NCBI GenBank assembly: GCA_963790505.1
Contig: CAWBOT010000005.1
Location: 1,054,001 to 1,118,000 of the forward strand
Length of the DNA stretch: 64,000 bases
Reading direction: 5' to 3'
From: Acidisarcina sp963790505
GTDB lineage: Bacteria > Acidobacteriota > Terriglobia > Terriglobales > Acidobacteriaceae
The number at the start of each line of letters is the position of its first letter. Positions within the stretch are counted from its first letter, which is position 1. Of this stretch, positions 27,378-35,630 are shown in pieces. The notes under the pieces are model-generated. The model did no database searches. It saw nothing but the letters and a program-made list of their open reading frames with translations, and was not told the DNA's origin. The position numbers and the translations under genes are program-made.

Positions 27378-27872
27378 ATGTCGATTGTGCGCAACATCGC
27401 TGGCATCGCTAAAGGTATGAGCATCACCTTCAGGGAGATGCTGCAGCCGACCGAGGTCGAGAACTATCCCGACGGCAAAGGCCCGCTCAAGGGAGCGGTC
27501 TTTCAGGACCGTTTTCGCGGCCAGCACGTGCTGCAGCGTGACGAGAACGGCCTGGAAAAGTGTGTCGCCTGCTTTCTGTGCGCGGCGGCCTGCCCGTCAA
27601 ACTGCATCTACATCGAGGCGGCGGAGAACACGGCTGAGGTCCGCATTTCGAGCGCCGAGCGCTACGCCAAGGTCTATAACATCGATTACAACCGGTGCAT
27701 TTTTTGCGGATATTGCGTTGAGGCGTGCCCGACTGATGCGATTACCCACGGCCATGGCTTCGAGCTGGCGACGCTGAATGCGACCAACCTGATCATGCGC
27801 AAGGAAGACATGCTGGCGCCGCATGCGGGCATGCCGGGAGTGCTGACGGCGGCGACCGACCCGGTGAAGTAA
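27378..27872 (+). CDS. nuoI: NADH-quinone oxidoreductase subunit I
   Basis: The 164-residue protein has two four-cysteine ferredoxin motifs, CVACFLCAAACP and CIFCGYCVEACP, each binding a 4Fe-4S cluster, and the subunit I block YNIDYNRCIFCGYC. The N-terminal GIAKGMSITFREML is the usual amphipathic helix of this subunit. It carries electrons through the peripheral arm of complex I to the quinone site. No other nuo gene is nearby, so this is an isolated copy outside a main operon, or a second copy. A hairpin terminator follows the gene. The ATG at 27378 fits relatives; upstream in-frame ATG 27330 adds unrelated residues. Confidence 0.92.
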   Translation: MSIVRNIAGIAKGMSITFREMLQPTEVENYPDGKGPLKGAVFQDRFRGQHVLQRDENGLEKCVACFLCAAACPSNCIYIEAAENTAEVRISSAERYAKVYNIDYNRCIFCGYCVEACPTDAITHGHGFELATLNATNLIMRKEDMLAPHAGMPGVLTAATDPVK

Positions 27873-27898
27873 TTGAGATAGATCGAACCGGATCGACT

Positions 27899-27935
27899 GG
27901 GCGCTGGGTGGAATGGCCACTTCGGCGCCCTTTTC
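27899..27935 (+). terminator. Terminator after nuoI
   Basis: GGGCGC (27899-27904) pairs with GCGCCC (27925-27930), with an inner TGG/CCA helix, followed by TTTTC. It is 27 bases after the stop. Confidence 0.75.
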
Positions 27936-27990
27936 ATTGTGGTTTGGAAAGATGATGGAATAGCGATGTCAGTCAGGTTTGCGTCTTCTT

Positions 27991-28860
27991 ATGCTGAGTG
28001 CAGATATGCAAGTTAGTCCAGTTGTACAGACCGCGCGGCAGCGGGTTGCGACGGCGCGGCGCATCGTGATCAAGCTCGGCACCAATGTGATCATCCGCGA
28101 CGATGGCGCGCCGGCGGTTGGGCTGATTCATGGTCTTGTTGAGTCGGCGATCAACCTGCGCCGCGAAGGGCGAGAGGTCATCTTCGTTTCGTCCGGAGCG
28201 ATCGGGCTGGGTGTGAGGCGCCTTAACATGGAGAAATCGCCGACGGAGCTGGCGATGAAACAGGCATGCGCGGCCGTCGGGCAGAGCCAGCTGATGTCGC
28301 TTTACGACAGCGGATTCCAGCACTTCGATGTGGCGACGGCGCAGGTGCTGCTGACCGAGGATGATTTTCTCGATGGCGTTCGCTATTCCAATCTGCGCGC
28401 GACGCTCGAGACGCTGCTGCGGCTGGGCGTTGTCCCGATCATCAATGAAAACGATACGGTTTCGACGATGGAGCTGGAGCGCGAAGGCGATGTTTCGCGG
28501 GAGAGTGAGCGGATCTTCGGCGATAACGACAAGCTTTCGGCGCTGGTGATGACCAAGGTGGACGCCGACTTGCTGATCCTGCTTTCGGATGTGGGTGGTT
28601 TGTATACCGGGCATCCGGCCGATGCCACATCGGAACTGGTGTCAGAGGTGGGCCAGATCACGCCCGAGTTGGTCGCCGTGGCCGGAAGCGCGAATGGCCG
28701 CGGGCGCGGTGGCATGCAGACCAAGGTGGAGGCGGCGCGCATCGTGATGGAAGCGGGGAAGGTTGCGGTCATCGCCAGCGGGCGCACTCCGGGAATGATC
28801 GACCGCGTCTGCGCCGGTGAGGATGCGGGGACGGTTTTCTGGAAGGGAGCGCAGCCATGA
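27991..28860 (+). CDS. proB: Glutamate 5-kinase (without PUA domain)
   Basis: The protein has about 289 residues and the amino-acid-kinase fold of ProB: RRIVIKLGTNVI, VIFVSSGAIGLGVRRL, KQACAAVGQSQLMSLY, NENDTVSTMELE, FGDNDKLSALV, and GRGGMQTKVEAARI. It phosphorylates glutamate for proline synthesis. It stops after GTVFWKG, at the end of the kinase domain, so the C-terminal PUA domain of the roughly 370-residue E. coli enzyme is absent. Start choice between ATG 27991 and ATG 28006 is open; neither has a strong ribosome site. It overlaps proA by four bases (ATGA). Confidence 0.93.
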   Translation: MLSADMQVSPVVQTARQRVATARRIVIKLGTNVIIRDDGAPAVGLIHGLVESAINLRREGREVIFVSSGAIGLGVRRLNMEKSPTELAMKQACAAVGQSQLMSLYDSGFQHFDVATAQVLLTEDDFLDGVRYSNLRATLETLLRLGVVPIINENDTVSTMELEREGDVSRESERIFGDNDKLSALVMTKVDADLLILLSDVGGLYTGHPADATSELVSEVGQITPELVAVAGSANGRGRGGMQTKVEAARIVMEAGKVAVIASGRTPGMIDRVCAGEDAGTVFWKGAQP

Positions 28861-30197
28861 GCACGGTAGTTGCAGAGGTCTCAACATCTGTCGGCGTGCG
28901 TGAGCTTGCCCTTGAGGCGAAACGGGCGGGGCGCAAGCTGGCTTCACTCTCGACGTCGCAAAAGGATCAAATGCTGTTACAGATCGCCGAATCGCTGGAG
29001 CGGCACGCTGCAGAAGTGTTGGCGGCGAACGCTGAAGACGCGGGCGAGGCCGCGAAACTTGTCGATCGCGGCGAGATGTCAAAGGCTTTGTATCAGCGGC
29101 TGTTACTTACTCCGGAAAAGTATCGCGGCATGGTCGACGGCATGCGTGCGGTAGCAAAGCTGGACGATCCGTCGGGGCAGGTTTTGCTTCGAACCTTGCT
29201 CGATGATGGTCTGATCCTCGAAAAAGTGAGTGTGCCGCTGGGGTTGCTGGCAATCATCTTTGAAGCGCGGCCAGATGCGATTACGCAGATTAGCGCGCTG
29301 GCTCTCAAGTCTGGAAACGCGGTCATCTTGAAGGGCGGCAGGGAAGTCGAGAAGACGATGCGCGCGGTGCTGGAGGCGATCCATGCCGGAATGCGCGAGG
29401 CCGGGTTAGTAAGTGAGACTGCGGTGAGCGGCGTTTATGGGCGTGCCCCAGTGGAGGAATTGCTGAAGCTCGATGGCACGATCGACCTCGTGATTCCGCG
29501 CGGATCGAATGCCCTGGTGCAGCACATCCAGGACAACACCAATATTCCGGTGCTGGGTCATGCCGACGGGGTTTGCCACGTTTATATTGATGCCGGTGCG
29601 GATATCGAGATGGCAATTGCGATCGCGGTCGATAGCAAGGTACAGTACCCGGCGGTCTGCAATGCGGTAGAAACAATTCTTGTTCATCGGGCAATTGCCG
29701 AAAGAGTCTTGCCTGCGTTGGCCGACGCGCTCGAAGCAAAACAGGTAAAGGTGCGCGGCGATGAGGGGGCGCGGCAATTGCTGCCGGAGCGTTCAATCGA
29801 CGTAGTTGGCCATGATGAGTGGCACACTGAGTACGGCGATCTCATCGTTGCCATTCGCGTCGTCGACGACCTGGACGCTGCGATGGAGCACATCGAGCGC
29901 TTCGGCTCGCACCATACGGATGCGATTGTGACCGAAGATGCTGCTGCTGCAAGGCGATTTCTCGACGAACTGGATTCGGCGAATGTACTGCATAACTGCT
30001 CGACGCGTTTTTCTGACGGCTTCCGTTACGGGTTTGGGTCCGAGGTCGGGATCAGTACGAGCAAGCTGCATGCGCGCGGGCCGGTTGGCCTCGAGGGCCT
30101 GGTGACCTATAAATACCGGCTACTTGGCAGCGGGCAGGTAGTGAAGGATTATGCCGGCAAAGATGCGCGAGCATTCAAGCATGTAAAGCTCGTGTAA
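28857..30197 (+). CDS. proA: Glutamate-5-semialdehyde dehydrogenase (gamma-glutamyl phosphate reductase)
   Basis: The 446-residue protein aligns with ProA throughout: LSTSQKDQMLLQIAESLE, VPLGLLAIIFEARPDAITQI, LKSGNAVILKGGREVEKT, DLVIPRGSNALVQHIQ, and the active-site region VQYPAVCNAVETILVH with the catalytic Cys. The C-terminal FGSEVGISTSKLHARGPVGL is also typical. It reduces glutamyl-5-phosphate to the semialdehyde with NADPH. The ATGA overlap with proB couples translation of the two enzymes, which hand over an unstable intermediate. Confidence 0.97.
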   Translation: MSTVVAEVSTSVGVRELALEAKRAGRKLASLSTSQKDQMLLQIAESLERHAAEVLAANAEDAGEAAKLVDRGEMSKALYQRLLLTPEKYRGMVDGMRAVAKLDDPSGQVLLRTLLDDGLILEKVSVPLGLLAIIFEARPDAITQISALALKSGNAVILKGGREVEKTMRAVLEAIHAGMREAGLVSETAVSGVYGRAPVEELLKLDGTIDLVIPRGSNALVQHIQDNTNIPVLGHADGVCHVYIDAGADIEMAIAIAVDSKVQYPAVCNAVETILVHRAIAERVLPALADALEAKQVKVRGDEGARQLLPERSIDVVGHDEWHTEYGDLIVAIRVVDDLDAAMEHIERFGSHHTDAIVTEDAAAARRFLDELDSANVLHNCSTRFSDGFRYGFGSEVGISTSKLHARGPVGLEGLVTYKYRLLGSGQVVKDYAGKDARAFKHVKLV

Positions 30198-30454
30198 ACA
30201 CTCGCAGGCCAGCAGGAGTCTCAGGTGGCGACGCGCAGATGTCAACCACCCATTAGGGGAGCGTGAGTCGTGTCCGGTTCCGAACACCGTCAGGTCGAAA
30301 CGGACAGGCTGTGTCGTCAGTCTTCGGCGGCATTGCTGATTCTATGAGGGTTGGAGGTAACGCTCTTTGGCCCATGGTGTGCAGTTACTTTTAGTTGAGA
30401 TTTTGAGGAACTCCAATGACCCAGCCTCCGTATCGCCCTTCAGAGGGTAATCCC

Positions 30455-30646
30455 ATGCGTCGCTTCGCACTTTTCTCCGTTGCGCTGCTCGTCCTGGTAA
30501 TCATCGGCTTCCAACCATCGAAAGCCGCTACGGCCGCGAAGAAGTCGGTGTGCGTCTGCCTGCCCTCTCGGGCCGCGCTCCTGCTGAAGTCGATGACCAA
30601 TGTGGCGTTAACTCCGGCGAAGCAGGCACCGGCCAAGAATAGTTGA
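30455..30646 (+). CDS. Small secreted or membrane-anchored protein, 63 residues
   Basis: The ATG at 30455 has GAGG eight bases upstream and opens a signal-peptide-like sequence (RRFALFSVALLVLVIIGF, then PSKAA). The mature remainder of about 40 residues is basic and Ala/Lys-rich with a CVC pair (KKSVCVCLPSR). No family was recognised. It stands alone, convergent with the ice-binding-domain gene. Because of its size the call rests on leader, ribosome site and codon use only. Confidence 0.45.
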   Translation: MRRFALFSVALLVLVIIGFQPSKAATAAKKSVCVCLPSRAALLLKSMTNVALTPAKQAPAKNS

Positions 30647-30729
30647 GCTTCGCTGCGGGCCATTCTTGAAGAGGTCGCCCCAAACGACGACCTCGACATG
30701 TGCTGCTTTCACGAGACTCCGTTTGCCCG

Positions 30730-32490
30730 CTAGAGGCTGGGCACAAACGAAACAACCGACACCGTCCCATCCGTCTGATTCGTGAAGAAAGCTTCAGAAT
30801 TGTCAGCGGTGAGCGCGATGGCGTTGGGCTGATGTCCCCCCTTGATAATGGCGTCGACGGTATCGGTTGCGGTGTCGATCAACGCCACCTGCTCCTTTGA
30901 GAAGCCGGCGACCAGGAGATACTTGCCATCCGCCGAGATCGCCTCGCCGTAATTTGCGGGGTCGCAGGTGAGGATAAGGGTTTTGGTCGTCATGTTTTCG
31001 AGCGAAACAACCCACACGCCGCCTGTGCCGCCAGTCGAGTCGAAGAGAGAGACGTAAGCATACTTTCCATCAGGACTGACTACTACCGCCTGCGGCGCAG
31101 CGCCGCTGGAAGTCAAGGTAAGACTTGCGACGATCTGCTTGCTTCCGGGGCTGACAATCGCGAGCTCCGGATGGCCAGTGGTTGGAGTGATGCCGGGGAC
31201 AAAGACCGGCACGACAAACTTCCCGGCGAAGTAAGCTCCAATCGCAGGAACGACCGCCGGCCGCCCGCTTTGGCCGGGGACGGAGATTGCTTTGTCGAGA
31301 ACCAGCGGCGTGGTGGTGTGGAAGTCAGCCGCGAAATTGCCCGCTCCCTGAGTGGTCACGAGCAATTGTCCGGCGGGAGCATAAGCCATTCCAAAGGGGT
31401 TCGTGAGCGGCAGGCCGCTGAGGTCGATGGTCTGGGTTACGGTGCGCGTCGACAGCGTGACCACCGAGAGACTCGAACCGTAGTAATTTGTGACGAATGC
31501 TCTGGCGCCCGAAGAACTGAAGGCAATGTCGGCCGGCCCTTCCCCGACCGTTACGGAATGAGTGACCTTGAGAGTTGCGATGTCTACCAGTGAGATGAAG
31601 CCGGGAGTGGAGGTGCCGTTGTACCCTGCTACCCAGACGCCTTTGCCATCCGGGGAGAGGGTCGCCCCGAATACGTTCCCCGGCACGCTGGCGACTGGGG
31701 GGGCGACACGGATGGTCTTGATGACCGTTGGGACGATTGCCGCGTAGGGCTGAATACAGACACAGAAAGAGACGGCGTTGGCATCGAGCGTCACCGCTCC
31801 AACTTGCGCCAGCGCCCTGCCCTGCAGGGTTGCATTCGTGTTCAGGGTAATACTCGCCAGGGCAAGAATATTTCCCAGGAACGTGCTGCTCGTGCCGAGA
31901 GTCGCGGAACTGCCAACCTGCCAAAAGACGTTGGACTGCTGAGCGCTGTTGGCGAGACCGACCGAGGAACCGCTCGCGGTAGTCAGCGTGCTGCCGATCT
32001 TGAAGACCCAGACTGCATTGGGGTTTCCTGCTGCATCGAGGGTGAGCGCGCCGGTCAACTGGGCGGAGGAGGAGAAGCAATAGACGCCGGGCGGGAGCGT
32101 CATTCCGCCGAGGTCGGTTGGGACGGTGTAGGTCGTAGTACAAGCCTGGATACCGAGCTTGGAATATGCGGCGGCAATATCGAGCTGCGCCTGGGCCGCG
32201 GTTGCGTCTGCATCATGGAGCACCGATCTAACCTGCGTGCCCGGCGGAAAGCCAGTGATCGCGGTGCCGGGGCTCACGCCCAGGTCGCCGGTTATGGTGG
32301 TTGAACCGGTGCTGGTGACGGTCGATCCGCCCAATACGGCGAACTCGCGCGCCACACCGAGGGATGGGGCAACCTGGGCGCTGACAGGGTGAAGTGACGC
32401 GGCCAGCGCCAGGCAGGTGAAGGTGATTATCGCGATGTTTCGTGCCGGCGAGAGCCCAGCCCTCTGCTTCCGAAGCGTAGGTGCATTCAT
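30730..32490 (-). CDS. Secreted ice-binding-like (DUF3494) domain fused to a YVTN/NHL beta-propeller
   Basis: The 586-residue protein has a signal peptide (to about residue 39, HPVSAQ). Residues 42-245 match the DUF3494 ice-binding fold: REFAVLGGSTVTSTGSTTI, GDLGVSPGTAITGFPPG, LPPGVYCFSSSAQLTGALTL, NPNAVWVFKIGSTLTT, and SVGLANSAQQSNVFWQVGSS. From about residue 270 a propeller of repeated blades follows, such as ATLSPDGKGVWVAGYNG, VAFSSSG-type and VVVSPDGKYAYVSLFDS. AGGAG eight bases before the ATG marks the start. Ice-binding domains protect cells from freezing or aid adhesion; the propeller suggests ligand or surface binding. Both parts are clear; how they cooperate is unknown. It is preceded by a long gene-free stretch. 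Confidence 0.85.
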   Translation of the reverse strand: MNAPTLRKQRAGLSPARNIAIITFTCLALAASLHPVSAQVAPSLGVAREFAVLGGSTVTSTGSTTITGDLGVSPGTAITGFPPGTQVRSVLHDADATAAQAQLDIAAAYSKLGIQACTTTYTVPTDLGGMTLPPGVYCFSSSAQLTGALTLDAAGNPNAVWVFKIGSTLTTASGSSVGLANSAQQSNVFWQVGSSATLGTSSTFLGNILALASITLNTNATLQGRALAQVGAVTLDANAVSFCVCIQPYAAIVPTVIKTIRVAPPVASVPGNVFGATLSPDGKGVWVAGYNGTSTPGFISLVDIATLKVTHSVTVGEGPADIAFSSSGARAFVTNYYGSSLSVVTLSTRTVTQTIDLSGLPLTNPFGMAYAPAGQLLVTTQGAGNFAADFHTTTPLVLDKAISVPGQSGRPAVVPAIGAYFAGKFVVPVFVPGITPTTGHPELAIVSPGSKQIVASLTLTSSGAAPQAVVVSPDGKYAYVSLFDSTGGTGGVWVVSLENMTTKTLILTCDPANYGEAISADGKYLLVAGFSKEQVALIDTATDTVDAIIKGGHQPNAIALTADNSEAFFTNQTDGTVSVVSFVPSL

Positions 32491-33381
32491 TCGCGTGTCT
32501 CCTGTTTAAGCGCTAGCGCCTAAGGGACATTGGCAATGGGTGTTTTGCGAACAGTTATGGAATGCTCTTCTTATTCGTCCTTACCGAGGCAGTATTCCCA
32601 TTAAAGAAACTTAAGTTTGCTGCTGTAGCGTTCTTATCCAATGCTGTTTGACAAGGTAGGCGCTGATTGATGCTCGTTATGTACAAAAATGCTCATGTAT
32701 GGTTATTTATTTTCGCCGAGCGTCGAGCGCGCGGCTGTCGAAGGCGGTGGCCGGAGGAGGATGCAACGGGCCTACCCCCAGCCTAGTTAAACTTGCTGGA
32801 ATCAACGGGTTGCGGAGTTTGTCCGCAAGTTATTGATAAGACATCGATTATCGGCAAACTCTTCCATTGATTGCTGTTGTGCATCGAGTGAAGCTGAGGA
32901 ACGCGCGCCGCATTTTCCGCCTGAGAGCTTGATGTGAGGGCATTCCAGGATCATGTTTTCCCCTTCGAAAAGTGGCAGAAACAGGAAAAGGCGGCTTTCG
33001 CCGCCCTGAGTTAGTCGCTGATTTACTAAGTCCCTATATCCAGGATATCAAGTTGACACCATTCACTATGCCAACTTTTGGGATTTATTTTGGCGATTGG
33101 AATGAATATTTTGGGTGGTTTTGGGAGGGATTGGGGGGTTGACAAGGGTTTTTCGCTGATCGTGAGGACTGGAGGAAAGTTTCAGCCGGTTGCCGCAGAC
33201 ATACGCGGCTGAGCAAAATCACTTGTCCGAGGTGTCGACCACACAGCAACTTGAACCGGTGGCTAAGAGTGTCCGTGAGTGAATTGGCGATTTAGCTTCA
33301 ACTGAATTTGGCGGAAGTCAACTCAGACCGCGCATGGTTGGCGATCATGTACAACACCGCATCCCTTAGCACGGATCGTCG
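32491..33381. other. Long gene-free stretch
   Basis: No convincing gene in about 890 bases. The base composition is more AT-rich than the neighbours, as expected for the upstream region of the ice-binding gene. A hairpin GGCGGCTTTCGCCGCC at 32990-33005 is followed on the minus strand by TTTTCC and could end the sulfatase transcript, though it is some 380 bases beyond that gene. The rest has no recognised element. Confidence 0.5.
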
Positions 33382-34911
33382 TCAGCGGGGATCGACCTGA
33401 GGGCTTGGTGGCTTCGGGGGGTTGTCGGCTTTGCCGCTTGCTGCAGGCAGGCCGATGTGGTCGGCAAGTTGTGCCCCGCTGAAGGTGTCGGTAAAACTCT
33501 CGTCAATCTCCGGCAACATGCTGGCATTCCAGGTTAGCCAGTCTTGCACCATGCGGTCATAGATGTCCCTATGGCGGTCCTTGAGGTTGGCCCGTTCCAG
33601 TGGATCATCGACGACATTGAACAGGAACGTGTTGTCGAGCATCTTGAGAAATTTGTAGTTACCCTCTCGCGCTGCGCGCTGTGCGTTGCCCTTGTAGCGC
33701 CAAAACAGCTTGCGGTCGATTGGCGCCGCCTTGTCGGTGAGGATTGGAAGCAGATTGATGCCGTCTGGCGGATAGGCTGGGTCGGGAGAAGCGCGTGCAG
33801 CGGCTAGCAGTGTTGGCAACCAATCCATGCTGATAGCGACCTGGTCAGTGGTTCGCCCCTGGGGGATTCGCGCCGGCCATGACAGGATCGCGGGAATGCG
33901 CAGCCCGCCTTCGAGCAACTCAGTCTTTTTGCCGGTAAAGGGCCAGGTGTCGGCGAAGCGCTCCCCGCCGTTGTCGCTGGTGAAGACGACGATCGTGTTC
34001 TCGGATAGGCCATTGGCGTGGAGCGCGGCGAGCACACGCCCCACCTGAAGATCGAGAGATTCGATCATCTGCTGATAGACCTTCTGGCTGCCGCCATCGA
34101 AGTCATCCAGGTTCTTGCCTGCGAGGCGCTTCGATTCCGAGTCATCTCCCGGTGGCTCCCACGGCCAATGGGGCGCGTTGAAGTGCAGGCTGAGAAGAAA
34201 CGGCTTGCCGGATTTTGCGTAGCCGTTTACGACGGAGACCGCATGATCGCCCAGAAGTTCAGTGAGGTAGCCCGGCTGTTCGATACGCCGGTCGTCTTCA
34301 TACAGGCCAGGATGGTTGTAGTAGTCCGACGCGCCGGGACGAAAGCCGTAGAAATGGTCGTATCCGCTCTTCAACGGACCGTATTTCGGCAGCAGCCCCA
34401 GATGCCACTTGCCGACCAGTGTGGTGCTGTAGCCCACCTTCTTCAGCAGCGATGGCAGCGTGGGTATTTCCGGCGGGAGGCCGATATCACGTCCTGCGAG
34501 CGGCTCGTCAAGGCCCACCGAGAGCCGGTCCTGGTAGCGTCCGGTAATCAGGGCGGTGCGCGTTGCGGAGCAAACGGCAGAGTTGGCATAGGCCTGCAGG
34601 AACCGCAAACCCTTTGCAGCCAGCCTATCGATGTTCGGAGTGCGGAGATCGGGCCGGCCGTAGCAAGCCACGTCGGCGTATCCCATGTCGTCGGCCAAGA
34701 TGAAGACAATATTCGGGGGCTTCGACTCTGGTTCGGCAAAGAGCGGATCCACTCCCACGGCTAACGCAGCCATTCCCAGCGCTGCTCCGCGCAGCACAGT
34801 GCGGCGGGTGACATCTTCCGGCGTACGGCGATCCATATTTACTTGCTGCGAGGCGATACCCGTTGAATCGCAGTCAGCTTCTGTTATGGACACAGTCCCT
34901 TCATCTCGCAT
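33382..34911 (-). CDS. Tat-exported sulfatase
   Basis: The protein of about 509 residues has a twin-arginine leader (VTRRTVLRGAALGMAALAVG) and the sulfatase fold: PNIVFILADDMGYADV with metal-binding Asp residues, then VCSATRTALITGRYQ, where Cys near residue 115 would become formylglycine, STTLVGKWHLG, and VFTSDNGGE. The active-site motif reads C-S-A-T-R, with Ala where most family members have Pro. It hydrolyses sulfate esters in the periplasm, needing a formylglycine-generating enzyme that is not in the window. Start is uncertain: ATG 34911 has GAG seven bases upstream; ATG 34836 would give a more usual Tat leader length. No carbohydrate-degrading partner lies beside it. Confidence 0.9.
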   Translation of the reverse strand: MRDEGTVSITEADCDSTGIASQQVNMDRRTPEDVTRRTVLRGAALGMAALAVGVDPLFAEPESKPPNIVFILADDMGYADVACYGRPDLRTPNIDRLAAKGLRFLQAYANSAVCSATRTALITGRYQDRLSVGLDEPLAGRDIGLPPEIPTLPSLLKKVGYSTTLVGKWHLGLLPKYGPLKSGYDHFYGFRPGASDYYNHPGLYEDDRRIEQPGYLTELLGDHAVSVVNGYAKSGKPFLLSLHFNAPHWPWEPPGDDSESKRLAGKNLDDFDGGSQKVYQQMIESLDLQVGRVLAALHANGLSENTIVVFTSDNGGERFADTWPFTGKKTELLEGGLRIPAILSWPARIPQGRTTDQVAISMDWLPTLLAAARASPDPAYPPDGINLLPILTDKAAPIDRKLFWRYKGNAQRAAREGNYKFLKMLDNTFLFNVVDDPLERANLKDRHRDIYDRMVQDWLTWNASMLPEIDESFTDTFSGAQLADHIGLPAASGKADNPPKPPSPQVDPR

Positions 34912-35110
34912 CCCCAAACTCTATCAAACGGATTGCCAGGGTGCGAATTGGCGTTGTGTTCGAACAAAGGCGATAAGTACAAGTCAAATGATGCCAACAG
35001 GCCAACGCACTCATAGAGTCGTTCCGATCGGCTCATGCCACTGGCAAGTGTCCGTGTAACCGGCTAATCGAACATCTAGGGATTCGATATTGGATAAACA
35101 AGATGTTTGA

Positions 35111-35153
35111 TCCTCCCGCCCTTCCGCGAAGCGCGCGGAAGGATGGGGCACCC
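35111..35153. repeat. Dispersed repeat, family A, copy 2
   Basis: TCCTCCCGCCCTTCCGCG on the left, CGCGGAAGGATGGGGCACCC on the right, then TTTTTT. The palindrome followed by a T-run could also work as a plus-strand terminator. No gene overlaps it. Confidence 0.65.
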
Positions 35154-35178
35154 TTTTTTGGTGGTCGCGCTGGCTTCG

Positions 35179-35217
35179 CAAACTGCAGATCCTTCGGCTG
35201 CGCCTCAGGATGACAAT
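35179..35217. repeat. Dispersed repeat, family B, copy 2
   Basis: CAAACTGCAGA followed by TCCTTCGGCTGCGCCTCAGG and ATGACAATC. Together with the elements at 35111, 35411, 35509 and 35571 it fills the roughly 700-base gap between the sulfatase and deoC, which otherwise holds no gene. Confidence 0.65.
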
Positions 35218-35410
35218 CGTTTTGAAAGCTGGGATTGGCGGTGATTCGAGATTGCGGAAACGCAGATCTCTCCACTCCGCGCTGCCCCCACCCCAGCGAC
35301 GAAGACCCGTCGCCGGGTGAGCGGTTCGCGCTGCGGTCGAGATGACAACCAAGAGTGGTGTCCGCTGTGATGGAGATGACAACTAGAGGGTTTTGGTGGG
35401 TTGGGGGAGA

Positions 35411-35470
35411 GCCCCGGGGCTGAAGGCCTCCGGGGTGTGTTGTTTTTCGAGGGGCTAAAGCCCCACGCTT
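35411..35470. repeat. GC-rich palindromes related to family C
   Basis: CCCCGGGGCTGAAGGCCTCC followed by GGGG, then GGGGCTAAAGCCCC. Both are short palindromes around GGCT(G/A)AAGCC, the same core as the family C elements at 13408 and 55471. Confidence 0.5.
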
Positions 35471-35508
35471 CCACCGGGATTTCAATGCGCCTGCGGCGCG
35501 GTGTTAGG

Positions 35509-35550
35509 GAAACCGCAGCTCCTTCGGCTGCGTCTCAGGATGACATTTGT
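35509..35550. repeat. Dispersed repeat, family B, copy 3
   Basis: GAAACCGCAGC followed by TCCTTCGGCTGCGTCTCAGG and ATGACATTTG. Same orientation and core as the copy at 35179. Confidence 0.65.
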
Positions 35551-35570
35551 TCTTTATGAGGGCATTGGTC

Positions 35571-35612
35571 ATCCCACTCAAGCCAACGGATGGCTTGAAT
35601 GGGGCAGCCGGG
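35571..35612. repeat. Dispersed repeat, family D, copy 1
   Basis: CCCACTCAAGCC and GGCTTGAATGGGGC form inverted arms around a short spacer; a matching element lies at 43281-43312, and both follow a CATTTGTTCT sequence. Confidence 0.6.
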
Positions 35613-35630
35613 TTTGTGGAGATTGAGGCG

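Noticed and set aside
26160..27527. The full 455-codon extension of the minus-strand secreted gene
   Set aside because: The upstream part overlaps nuoI and the small 83-residue gene and reads as Arg/Ser/Pro low complexity; the signal peptide and AAGGAG site fix the start at 27047.
30198..30454. CCGTCAGG...GACAGGC sequence with a TGTCCG/CGGACA stem, reminiscent of an SRP RNA tip or riboswitch
   Set aside because: The GGAAG tetraloop region and AGCAGC of SRP domain IV are missing and no long closing helix was found. The gap is left uncalled.
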